A stretch of DNA of 25,790 nt from a virus, in IMG/VR virus record IMGVR_UViG_3300035126_000545, positions 1-25,790 of that record; one strand, 5' to 3'. Positions within the stretch are counted from its first letter, which is position 1; every line of letters starts with the position of its first letter. Shown in pieces: positions 20,175 to 25,790 of this stretch. The notes beneath the pieces are model-generated. The model did not search any database and was not told the origin of the DNA. It was given only the letters and a program-made list of their open reading frames with translations. Position numbers and translations under genes: made by a program.

Positions 20175-20299
20175 TGTTAGAAGAAGAGTTTGACCCTTCA
20201 GAAGTTGGATACTGTGATTATTGCGATAAGCCTTATGTGTTAGGTAGCGAAACGGATCATAATCCAGAAACAGGAAATCATTTTGAATGTGAGGAATGA
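20174..20299 (+). CDS. Tiny Zn-site protein (41 aa)
   Basis: TAATG start with GGAG upstream. The CDYC pair near the start and H/C residues near the end (NHFEC) fit a CxxC...HxxxC zinc site. Acidic overall. Function unknown. Confidence 0.6.
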   Translation: MLEEEFDPSEVGYCDYCDKPYVLGSETDHNPETGNHFECEE

Positions 20300-20303
20300 T
20301 AAA

Positions 20304-20444
20304 ATGCAAAAAGTATTTAGTGTTTATCTTACTGTTGAGCAAATTAAATTGATAATGAGATCAATTGAAAATGACGATCATGAAAATGATTCATGGTTAG
20401 TTATTTATAAAAAGCTAAGCCAAATGTTGAAAGCAGGTAAATAA
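20304..20444 (+). CDS. Small helical protein (46 aa)
   Basis: GAGG lies nine bases before ATG. It begins KVFSVYLTVEQIKLIMRSIEND, a strand-helix unit, followed by a second helix. Possibly a small interaction module; function not recognised. Confidence 0.6.
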   Translation: MQKVFSVYLTVEQIKLIMRSIENDDHENDSWLVIYKKLSQMLKAGK

Positions 20445-20445
20445 T

Positions 20446-20643
20446 ATGTTAGTTAAATATACAATTCATAGAGTTGGAACTCCAAAATTAGCTTTCCCAA
20501 ATCATCCAAGTTATTGGGAATCTGAATATTGGAACAATGATGATGGTTGGGGTCATAAATCAACTGCAACTGTTTTTGAAAACAAAGAATCAAATTTACC
20601 ATTAGATGGAGAATGGGTAGAAATTTATGTCAACGAAGATTAA
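20446..20643 (+). CDS. Small beta-rich protein (65 aa)
   Basis: AGG-rich upstream sequence; starts one base after the previous stop. The product is rich in Trp, Tyr and strands (KYTIHRVGTPKLAF, WVEIYVNED). No motif recognised. Confidence 0.7.
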   Translation: MLVKYTIHRVGTPKLAFPNHPSYWESEYWNNDDGWGHKSTATVFENKESNLPLDGEWVEIYVNED

Positions 20644-20806
20644 CAAAGAAAAAGTCATTTATAAAGAAATGCAACCGAATTTTTTTATATGCTACTTTTG
20701 CGAATTACCTATGTATCAAGATCTTGGTTATATTGGATTTCAAAATGGGCATATTGTTCATCCAATGAGTTGTCAAAATTGTAAAATTAAAATGGAGAAT
20801 GAGTAG
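20627..20806 (+). CDS. Small Zn-ribbon protein (59 aa)
   Basis: ATG 20627 overlaps the previous gene by 17 bases; ATG 20669 is an alternative. Two Cys pairs, CYFC and CQNC, about 25 residues apart, form a likely zinc ribbon. The N-terminus MSTK is shared with the next gene. Confidence 0.6.
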   Translation: MSTKINKEKVIYKEMQPNFFICYFCELPMYQDLGYIGFQNGHIVHPMSCQNCKIKMENE

Positions 20807-20812
20807 AAGATT

Positions 20813-21244
20813 ATGTCAACAAAATTTAACGAAGAAGAAGTAACAGTATTTCCATTTGAATTAACAAATGAATGCACTTGCGAAGATTATGATGAAGAAA
20901 CTGAAGCCTTTAGTCCTTCATCAGATTGTTTTGGTGATTGCTTTAATGATCAGTTAGATTATTTTAGTATGGCTACAAAAGAACTATTTGATAATAGTGA
21001 AACATCGTGGTGGAAAGTATCAAACTTAAAGCTATGGAATGGTAATCATAGTGGTTTATTTTATGCCGAAAGTGTTGAACAATTGGTTGAAGGTATGACT
21101 GTTCGTAGCGGTTGGATTATGCGTGGAACTATCTATAAAGATAAGATTGAGTATTCTCTTTCACATCACGATGCTCCAATGGGTAGCAATACTTTATTGA
21201 CAAATGTAACAGAAAAAGAAAGACAAGAATGGGGATTGTATTAA
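20813..21244 (+). CDS. Unknown protein (143 aa) with SLSHHDAPMGS motif
   Basis: No perfect SD, only purine-rich DNA upstream. The N-terminus is acidic with four Cys (CTCEDY ... CFGDC). The core has WWKVSNLKLWNGNHSG (about 66-81), WIMRGTIYKDKIEYSLSHHDAPMGS (about 101-125) and a TEKERQEWG tail. I recall this W-W-x-V-S and HHDAPMGS pattern from actinophage proteins of unknown function. The His pair could bind a metal or a substrate. Confidence 0.8.
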   Translation: MSTKFNEEEVTVFPFELTNECTCEDYDEETEAFSPSSDCFGDCFNDQLDYFSMATKELFDNSETSWWKVSNLKLWNGNHSGLFYAESVEQLVEGMTVRSGWIMRGTIYKDKIEYSLSHHDAPMGSNTLLTNVTEKERQEWGLY

Positions 21245-21245
21245 T

Positions 21246-21683
21246 ATGAAGATTCCAAATTTTAAATATGACATTGAATGGCTACAAGACACATTGCCAA
21301 ATCAAATTTCAGATATGTTTTATTGTGAAGGTTATGGTCATAGTCCAGTTTGTCATATAACTGGTAAAGGTAAGAAAGTTTTAATTTCTTGTGATGGAGA
21401 AATGAAGCTTAGATACAATGACAAAACTGGAAAAGAACATATCATTACTGATTTATGGGATCTTATGGAAGCCGGAATTAAAACAGATGATGATTACAAT
21501 AACAACATAATGAGGATGGAATGGGATTATAATCCTTGGTTTACTGCTTATGATGTAACTCATAATTATGATCCAACATTAGGTGAAGATACATATGACC
21601 ATCTGGATTTTGTTGAAGGAAACTTATTAGACATAATTGACCAAGTTGTTAAATACATAGAGACAGGAGAGGTAAATGACTAA
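21246..21683 (+). CDS. Unknown acidic protein (145 aa)
   Basis: Starts one base after the previous stop. It has two strands (CHITGKGKKVLISCDGEMKL) and an acidic, aromatic C-terminal half (YNPWFTAYDVTHNYDPTLGEDTYD). No motif recognised. Overlaps the DUF3846-like gene by eight bases. Confidence 0.75.
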   Translation: MKIPNFKYDIEWLQDTLPNQISDMFYCEGYGHSPVCHITGKGKKVLISCDGEMKLRYNDKTGKEHIITDLWDLMEAGIKTDDDYNNNIMRMEWDYNPWFTAYDVTHNYDPTLGEDTYDHLDFVEGNLLDIIDQVVKYIETGEVND

Positions 21684-22005
21684 GGGATTAGTTGTTAGAG
21701 CAGATAACACAAAAGAATATGTTGAAATTCAAGACTGGAAAGAAATCCAAGATATTGTAGGAGGGTTTTTCAGTGTTGTAGATTTTGGCAATAAAGGATA
21801 TTTTTGTTATATAGATGACGAAGGTAAACTTAAGAATCAACCTTTAAATAAACTTGCAACAGACTTATGGTATGACTCAGGACAAATGATTTTGGTTGGG
21901 GATTATCTTGCCGGTAATGCATTGTTTTTTGGAGGTATTGATGATGAAGGAAACGATATGGATATTCCAGAAGATTTCATTAATGTATTCATGAGGTATG
22001 AGTAA
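21676..22005 (+). CDS. DUF3846-like protein (109 aa)
   Basis: The pattern LVVRADN...EYVEI...IVGGFFSVVDF...YIDDEGKLKNQPLN...AT followed by MILVGDYLAGNALFFGGIDDEG fits the DUF3846 family, a small domain frequent on phages and actinobacterial mobile DNA. It has no known activity. GGAGAGG lies just upstream inside the previous gene. TAATG-coupled to the next gene. Confidence 0.85.
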   Translation: MTKGLVVRADNTKEYVEIQDWKEIQDIVGGFFSVVDFGNKGYFCYIDDEGKLKNQPLNKLATDLWYDSGQMILVGDYLAGNALFFGGIDDEGNDMDIPEDFINVFMRYE

Positions 22006-22289
22006 TGAAAAACTATAGAGTAAGTATATGGACAACAGTTGATGTTGAAGCTGGCAATGAACTTATAGCAGAGGAAATTGCTAGAGATATGTTAACTACT
22101 GGAGAAATTAAAAACAGAGATTTTTTCACAAATGCTGAAATTCAAGATTGTGATCATGAATTAAATTATGATGATCAACAATCAGAACCACACAAAGGTA
22201 ATGAATATTACTACTGTAAGCAATGTCGTGAGTCATTTGTATATGATTCCGATAACGATAAATTAATCAAACAATCAGAAGGAAACTAA
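22005..22289 (+). CDS. Small protein with CDH and CKQC zinc site (94 aa)
   Basis: TAATG start. An N-terminal strand-helix unit (YRVSIWTTVDVEAGNELIAEEIARDML) is followed by a CDHE element and a CKQC pair, a probable C-x-H...CxxC zinc site. Function unknown. Confidence 0.75.
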   Translation: MKNYRVSIWTTVDVEAGNELIAEEIARDMLTTGEIKNRDFFTNAEIQDCDHELNYDDQQSEPHKGNEYYYCKQCRESFVYDSDNDKLIKQSEGN

Positions 22290-22290
22290 T

Positions 22291-22785
22291 ATGCCACTCA
22301 ATTGGTCAACAGAAAAAGTAGAATACTTTAAAAACAATCCAGATAGCCTTTGGGTAAAGTATTATAAAGATACTCCTGAAGAGTATGAAGATCTAAATGC
22401 AGAAACAAAATCATTGGTTTTTGGAACAATGGCTGTTTGCATGAATTCAATTAACTGGAATAAGTCAGCTGAATTCTTTGCTCGATGGTCTGTTCTAGAG
22501 AAATTTGATAATTTCTTTTTGTATTCAGTCTATAAAGAGGGAATGGTATTGGAAAAGGTTTACCTAACTCCACAAGCTGTAATTAAGCATATTGGTTTAT
22601 CAACTAATGCAACTTCAAAAACCACAAGAGAGTGGATTACTCATCTTTATAATTCTTATGTAAGAGAAGGAAAGCATGAGGGTATTGCAAGAAAAGATAT
22701 CCAGAACGCTTATGATGAAGCAATTGATAAGTTTAATAATCATATTGCAAATGCTCTAATCAATCAGTCATCAACAAAGGAGTAA
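22291..22785 (+). CDS. Unknown helical protein (164 aa)
   Basis: AAGGA lies inside the previous gene. The product is helical with SLVFGTMAVCMNSINWNKSAEFFARWSVLEKFD (about 41-73), then LTPQAVIKHIGLSTNATSKTTREWITHLY (about 92-120), the latter resembling a helix-turn-helix layout with a basic second helix. It could bind DNA or act as a phage regulator, but no family is claimed. Confidence 0.75.
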   Translation: MPLNWSTEKVEYFKNNPDSLWVKYYKDTPEEYEDLNAETKSLVFGTMAVCMNSINWNKSAEFFARWSVLEKFDNFFLYSVYKEGMVLEKVYLTPQAVIKHIGLSTNATSKTTREWITHLYNSYVREGKHEGIARKDIQNAYDEAIDKFNNHIANALINQSSTKE

Positions 22786-22790
22786 CAAAG

Positions 22791-23000
22791 ATGGCAAGTA
22801 AGAAACCAGCAAAGCCAATGGCAGGCCAAGGAAATGATACAAATAAGAAGCTTCCCGGTAAAGCTGTAATGTATTTTGGATCTAAGACTGCTCAGGCATT
22901 TATTTGTCCTACTTGTAGTAGGACTTTGACAAAGGGTATTGTTTATGAAGAAGCAAACTCAATGTTTTGTACTAGAACTTGTATTCCAAAGGTAGCATAA
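22791..23000 (+). CDS. Small Zn-ribbon protein (69 aa)
   Basis: AAGGAG lies about nine bases upstream. The basic N-terminus (KKPAKP) is followed by CPTC, then CTRTC, giving four Cys in ribbon spacing. Its stop shares a base with the next ATG (TAATG). Confidence 0.75.
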   Translation: MASKKPAKPMAGQGNDTNKKLPGKAVMYFGSKTAQAFICPTCSRTLTKGIVYEEANSMFCTRTCIPKVA

Positions 23001-23170
23001 TGAGTACTTATGTAGATTTAAATCTTGATGAAGTTAAGGTATTATTGTCCGGACTTCATAATCTTGTAATTGATAAGGAACTTCTCGACTATCTTCAGAG
23101 TCGAGATAACAAGTCAATTTATACAATTGAAAATTTAATTTGTAAATTTGAAGATACTTTTAGGAGGTAA
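23000..23170 (+). CDS. Small helical protein (56 aa)
   Basis: ATG 23000 overlaps the previous stop, so it is preferred to the upstream ATG at 22979. The product is helical with regular Leu (LDEVKVLLSGLHNLVIDKELLDYL). No motif recognised. Confidence 0.7.
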   Translation: MSTYVDLNLDEVKVLLSGLHNLVIDKELLDYLQSRDNKSIYTIENLICKFEDTFRR

Positions 23171-23174
23171 TGAA

Positions 23175-23723
23175 ATGAATATCAAAACAGATAAAGATGC
23201 ATTTAACTTTGTAGCAAAGCAATTAATTGCTCAAGATGCAAAATGTCTAAATTCAGCTGAGGATTGTGTTTATAGAGGTTATTCACAAAGTTTTCTCGAT
23301 GAACTTAGGGATAAAGCTCGTGAAGCAGTTTATGGGTATGATGAAAAATTAGAAGATGAAGATTGTTTTGCAGATGGTCAAGATTATTTTCTTGATTTAT
23401 TATCAGAAGCTGATCCAGATTTAAAGTGTGCTGCAGGTCATCTTATTCTTGATCAATTCTATGATCAAAATATAGAGGGTCAAACTGTTATGGAAGATGC
23501 TCCTGTTGAAGAGGCTATTAAACTTTCAAATCCTGACTGGAATTATCAGGATTCATCTTTAGAATTAGTTAAGACATTACAACAAGTTCATGATTTCAGA
23601 GAGGTTTCATCTTGGCCTGTTTTGTTTCAAAAACTTGAAAAGTACTTTGATGAAGATGGAAAGTATCTTCCTAATAGTGTTTTAAAATCAGAAGTAAGGT
23701 CTGATGGCTATCGGAATGACTAA
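23175..23723 (+). CDS. Conserved phage-type protein with CAAGHLI motif (182 aa)
   Basis: ATG 23175 has AGGAGG eight bases upstream, deciding the start over 23148. Residues ~93-125 read DLKCAAGHLILDQFY...NIEGQTVMEDAPVEEAI, a motif I recall from phage hypothetical proteins, followed by a long helix (SSLELVKTLQQVHDF). No catalytic role known. Overlaps the next gene by 20 bases. Confidence 0.8.
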   Translation: MNIKTDKDAFNFVAKQLIAQDAKCLNSAEDCVYRGYSQSFLDELRDKAREAVYGYDEKLEDEDCFADGQDYFLDLLSEADPDLKCAAGHLILDQFYDQNIEGQTVMEDAPVEEAIKLSNPDWNYQDSSLELVKTLQQVHDFREVSSWPVLFQKLEKYFDEDGKYLPNSVLKSEVRSDGYRND

Positions 23724-24075
23724 TTGCGACTTATGTAAATCTTGGATTTCAAGAGAAGAAGTTGCAACACACAATTGTAAAAATAACACACAGAAAGAAA
23801 ATAAAATGCAATTACAAAATGTAGCATATCCAATTGGATTGAAAATTACCAATATCAGAATGATGACAAAACTTGAGTTAACGGCTGAAGGCTGGGAAGA
23901 ATCTTATGGTGGATTTCCAGTAGTTATTGAACTTGAAGATGGAGGAAAACTCTATGCCTCAAGTGATCCAGAAGGCAATGATTCAGGTTGTATTTTTGGT
24001 ATGACTGAAAAAGGTGAAGCGATTATTATTTCTCCTTTAACTCAGGAAATGATTGATGAAGGCAGAAAAGCCTAA
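23704..24075 (+). CDS. Zn-finger fused to conserved actinophage-type domain (123 aa)
   Basis: AAGGT lies about six bases before ATG 23704; ATG 23716 and 23806 are internal options. The N-terminal ~30 residues carry CDLC and HNC, a compact zinc finger. The rest, ITNIRMMTKLELTAEGWEE, VVIELEDGGKLYASSDPEGNDSG and FG, is close to an actinophage domain I recall (RPMT...EGW...DGT.LYPSRDPEGNGPG.LFG) of unknown role. The fusion is plausible but could also be two starts of one gene. Confidence 0.75.
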   Translation: MAIGMTNCDLCKSWISREEVATHNCKNNTQKENKMQLQNVAYPIGLKITNIRMMTKLELTAEGWEESYGGFPVVIELEDGGKLYASSDPEGNDSGCIFGMTEKGEAIIISPLTQEMIDEGRKA

Positions 24076-24241
24076 GATGCAGTATGAAACAGCCCATGAA
24101 TGGAAGCAAACAGATATGCCAAATTATTATATCTGTAATTGCGGAAGTATTGGGATTTGGCATGAAGAATTGAATAAGGTTGAGGTTTTAGTTCCAATCC
24201 CTTATGAGGTTTATTGTAAAAAGCATGGCTTAATGCTATGA
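24056..24241 (+). CDS. Small Cys-containing protein (61 aa)
   Basis: ATG 24056 follows AGGAA; ATG 24077 is an alternative. It has an ICNCG element and YCKKHG near the end, fitting a CxC...CxxH metal site. Overlaps the previous gene by 20 bases; ATGA-coupled to the next. Confidence 0.65.
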   Translation: MKAEKPKMQYETAHEWKQTDMPNYYICNCGSIGIWHEELNKVEVLVPIPYEVYCKKHGLML

Positions 24242-24438
24242 GAAAGATAAATAAAATGAAAAACTACCCGGTTTGCCCTTTGTGTAAAGGTTATATTCCG
24301 AATAATGATACCCCAGGAGAATATCCTGGGGCTTTATCAAGGGTTGATAATACTACTGAGATTTGCTCTGAATGTGGTGTTATGGAAGCTCTTGCGGATT
24401 ATGCAAGATCACAAAACAATCCTAATGTTCTAGATTAA
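24238..24438 (+). CDS. Zn-ribbon protein with ICSECG motif (66 aa)
   Basis: Two Cys pairs, CPLC at 13-16 and CSEC at 43-46, make a zinc ribbon. The text between and after (GYIPN, YPGALSRVDN, ICSECGVMEAL) is close to a motif I recall from many actinophage small proteins. The gene contains a perfect hairpin at 24311-24331. Role unknown. Confidence 0.8.
   Translation: MRKINKMKNYPVCPLCKGYIPNNDTPGEYPGALSRVDNTTEICSECGVMEALADYARSQNNPNVLD
24311..24331 (+). repeat. Perfect hairpin inside coding sequence
   Basis: CCCCAGGA pairs with TCCTGGGG around a GAATA loop. It is GC-rich in an AT-rich gene and has only CTTTAT after it, so termination is doubtful. Codon constraint might explain it (TPGEYPGA), or it may be an mRNA structure. 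Confidence 0.6.
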
Positions 24439-24463
24439 TTATACCTAGGACAATTTCTAAGAC

Positions 24464-24514
24464 ATTGTGCGCTTTTCAAAATCAATTTTGAGGTGAAAAC
24501 GCATTTGAAACAAT
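24464..24514 (+). promoter_or_regulatory. Long imperfect hairpin in the leader of the 24566 gene
   Basis: Nested pairs ATTGT/ACAAT, TGCG/CGCA, TTTTC/GAAAA and AAAA/TTTT form an extended stem with interior loops. It lies between the 24438 stop and the 24566 start. The A-rich leader after it lacks a clear SD. Confidence 0.4.
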
Positions 24515-24565
24515 TAAAACGAACACAAGACCAACCAGTGCTAAATAAGAAAGAAATAAAAACAC

Positions 24566-24838
24566 ATGACTAGCAACATTTACATCAACAAGAAGCAATT
24601 ATCTATTTTGAAAATTGCTTTAATGTCTCTAACGAGAGATGACGAAATGTTTGAATTTGCGATTGAGAATGGAGTATTTAGCGAAGACGATATCCATAGT
24701 TATATCGAAACTCTTGGTTTGGTAGTTGATTCATTGAGTGAGGCTGAAGGGATGCTTATGGTTAGCGAAATTGATTTGGATACCATTATGGAATGCTCTG
24801 ATCTTTGGGGTAACTCTATCAATGGTGCTGCTAACTAA
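24566..24838 (+). CDS. Unknown acidic helical protein (90 aa)
   Basis: Only A-rich DNA stands before the ATG, with no SD, as with the 10869 gene. The product has a helix-rich acidic sequence (LKIALMSLTRDDEMFEFAIENG, SEDDIHSYIETLGLVVDSLSEAEG). No motif recognised. Heads the last group of genes. Confidence 0.7.
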   Translation: MTSNIYINKKQLSILKIALMSLTRDDEMFEFAIENGVFSEDDIHSYIETLGLVVDSLSEAEGMLMVSEIDLDTIMECSDLWGNSINGAAN

Positions 24839-24865
24839 TCATAAATTAAAAATAGGAGGTTTGAG

Positions 24866-25036
24866 ATGATTATCTTAAACATTATTGGAGTCCTGATTCT
24901 GTATGTTATATGGAAGATGGAGAAAGAGACTAATGGAGGTGTTAGGAATATGGATACGGTTTCGGCCTTCCTTATTCCTTGCCTTATGGCAGTCTCAATT
25001 TGTTGGATTATCTTTGATATTTTGTTGAAGGTATGA
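24866..25036 (+). CDS. Small two-pass membrane protein (56 aa)
   Basis: AGGAGG lies six to seven bases before ATG. Two hydrophobic stretches, residues 2-16 (IILNIIGVLILYVIW) and 33-54 (SAFLIPCLMAVSICWIIFDIL), flank a charged loop, suggesting a hairpin in the membrane. A holin-like role is possible but no family evidence is seen. Confidence 0.65.
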   Translation: MIILNIIGVLILYVIWKMEKETNGGVRNMDTVSAFLIPCLMAVSICWIIFDILLKV

Positions 25037-25047
25037 CCGGAGGAATA

Positions 25048-25161
25048 ATGAGAAACATTAGAAATAGGATAATTCTTTGGCGGGCAAATCGCCGGGTCAA
25101 TAAGATTATGAAGAACTCATACGAAAGAGCTCTTCGTGATTTTATGGATAAGCCAGTATGA
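25048..25161 (+). CDS. Tiny very basic peptide (37 aa)
   Basis: GGAGG lies five bases before ATG. Eight Arg and four Lys in 37 residues (RNIRNRIILWRANRRVNKIMK) suggest nucleic-acid binding or an amphipathic helix. ATGA-coupled to the next gene. Confidence 0.6.
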   Translation: MRNIRNRIILWRANRRVNKIMKNSYERALRDFMDKPV

Positions 25162-25340
25162 ATTATGAAGATTATGTTAGGAAGACCATTGAGGAATTGA
25201 AGGGGTTTAATGCTCTCTATAAGGTTTATGCACCGTTTGGTCTTAAATCTAATGGGGATGACATTATAATCCGGGTCAATAAATTATTGGAAACCCTAAT
25301 TGAAAAGACACAAAACGATAATAGAGAAGATCCATTTTAA
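25158..25340 (+). CDS. Small helical protein (60 aa)
   Basis: ATGA overlap with the previous stop. The product has an N-terminal helix (YVRKTIEELKGFNALYKVY) and a C-terminal helix (IRVNKLLETLIEKTQ). No motif recognised. Confidence 0.65.
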   Translation: MNYEDYVRKTIEELKGFNALYKVYAPFGLKSNGDDIIIRVNKLLETLIEKTQNDNREDPF

Positions 25341-25353
25341 TTGGGAGCTTCGG

Positions 25354-25425
25354 GTGGCCAAAAAAGACTATCCAAAATCTCAAATATTTGCGGGGCTAAA
25401 TTATTTACTATCCCTAGAGGAATAA
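25354..25425 (+). CDS. Possible 23-codon ORF with GTG start
   Basis: GGGAG precedes GTG with about seven bases between, followed by 23 codons (VAKKDYPKSQ...). The SD and position just after the last gene make it possible, but its length makes it doubtful. Confidence 0.25.
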   Translation: MAKKDYPKSQIFAGLNYLLSLEE

Positions 25426-25790
25426 CCTAGAGAGAAATAGATAAGATAGAGAGTAGATATAGATGGAACCTTTCCTTATTTTGATTACTAGACGAAATCA
25501 TCGAAAAGTATATTAATAAGAGACGACATAAGCGTAAATTATCGTAATATATATTCTAATTTAGATGGAGTACGGAAGTATTATCCTTATAGATAGGCAT
25601 TAAAAGGGCTTAGGAGTAAGAGAAATCTTATTCTTAAGCCTTTTTTTTGTGCCCAAAAACCCATTAATTTTAATAGAAAAGTTAATAAAAATATAGAAAA
25701 ATGGTCTAATTTGGAGTAAAAAGCTTCCGTTTCTTTCTATTCTCTCTAGGGGATTTAACCATAAGGTGAGAATCTAATATTTAGGCCTTA
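25426..25790 (+). other. Gene-free DNA with long-range inverted repeat
   Basis: No credible ORF on either strand. CCTAGAGAGAAATAG (25426-25440) is matched by CTATTCTCTCTAGG (25737-25750), its reverse complement except one extra A. Between them lies a purine-rich stretch (GATAGAGAGTAGATATAGATGG) and a terminator. Possibly an intergenic control region or a noncoding RNA. Confidence 0.5.
25607..25648 (+). terminator. Rho-independent terminator
   Basis: GGCTTAGGAGTAAGA pairs with TCTTATTCTTAAGCC (wobbles included) around a GAAA tetraloop, followed by eight T. It probably ends transcription of the last gene group or of a noncoding RNA. Confidence 0.9.

Noticed and set aside
19872-20342. 156-codon open frame on the minus strand
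   Set aside because: It is antisense to three well-placed + strand genes, has low-complexity hydrophobic content and no SD. It reflects the absence of stops opposite AT-rich coding DNA.
25680-25790. Short minus-strand ORF (about 18 codons) near the window end
   Set aside because: No SD, no family resemblance and very short; the interval is better described as gene-free.
1-25790. CRISPR array, integrase, transposase or rRNA
   Set aside because: No regularly spaced repeat-spacer pattern, no recombinase or DDE motifs, and no rRNA sequence could be seen. The three repeats at 334-435 are tandem without spacers.

Overview
The window looks like one arm of an AT-rich tailed-phage genome. All credible genes lie on the + strand, are mostly 30-200 codons long, and are tightly packed with ATGA or TAATG overlaps. 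The terminase large subunit marks it as a phage. Several features point to an actinobacterial host: a WhiB-type iron-sulfur regulator, an Rpf-like transglycosylase with a C-terminal peptidoglycan-binding module, and several small proteins whose motifs I recall from actinophages (FSWMSPNYPETC, STGGPADWLE, DPEGNDSG...FG, ICSECG). The low GC content and the AGA/TTA/AAA/ATA-rich codon use suggest a low-GC actinobacterium, possibly a freshwater lineage; that is inference.

Layout. 1-2.4 kb: possible terminase small subunit (5' cut), a three-copy repeat, TerL, and a small coiled-coil protein. 2.4-3.7 kb: a small basic protein with unusual codon use in its own promoter-terminator unit, then a glycosyltransferase-like protein that may be read from a leaderless mRNA. 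3.7-4.1 kb: a 445-nt gene-free block full of inverted repeats. 4.1-6.0 kb: five genes ending at a strong terminator. 6.0-16.0 kb: a long accessory run of small, often Zn-ribbon proteins, with a YubB/Api92-like protein, WhiB, a putative permuted GHKL ATPase carrying a C-terminal HEWDH motif, and an HNH protein. 16.0-18.7 kb: four tRNA genes (Leu-UAA, Lys-UUU, Ile-UAU, Arg-UCU) interleaved with genes, an Rpf-like secreted enzyme behind a structured leader, and a strong terminator. 18.7-25.4 kb: a second accessory run including a DUF3846-like protein. 25.4-25.8 kb: gene-free DNA with a terminator and a long-range inverted repeat. No portal, capsid, tail, polymerase, integrase or CRISPR array is visible.

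How it fits together. TerL and its neighbour package DNA. The tRNAs supply decoders for the A/T-ending codons that this genome favours and a higher-GC host would use little. WhiB probably rewires host transcription. The Rpf-like enzyme cuts host peptidoglycan. The many tiny proteins are probably host-takeover factors, but their functions cannot be read from sequence. The most novel-looking items are the pseudoknot-capable leader of the Rpf-like gene (17507-17683), the similarly knotted segment after it (18395-18524), the repeat-rich 3694-4138 block, and the permuted GHKL/HExxH protein.
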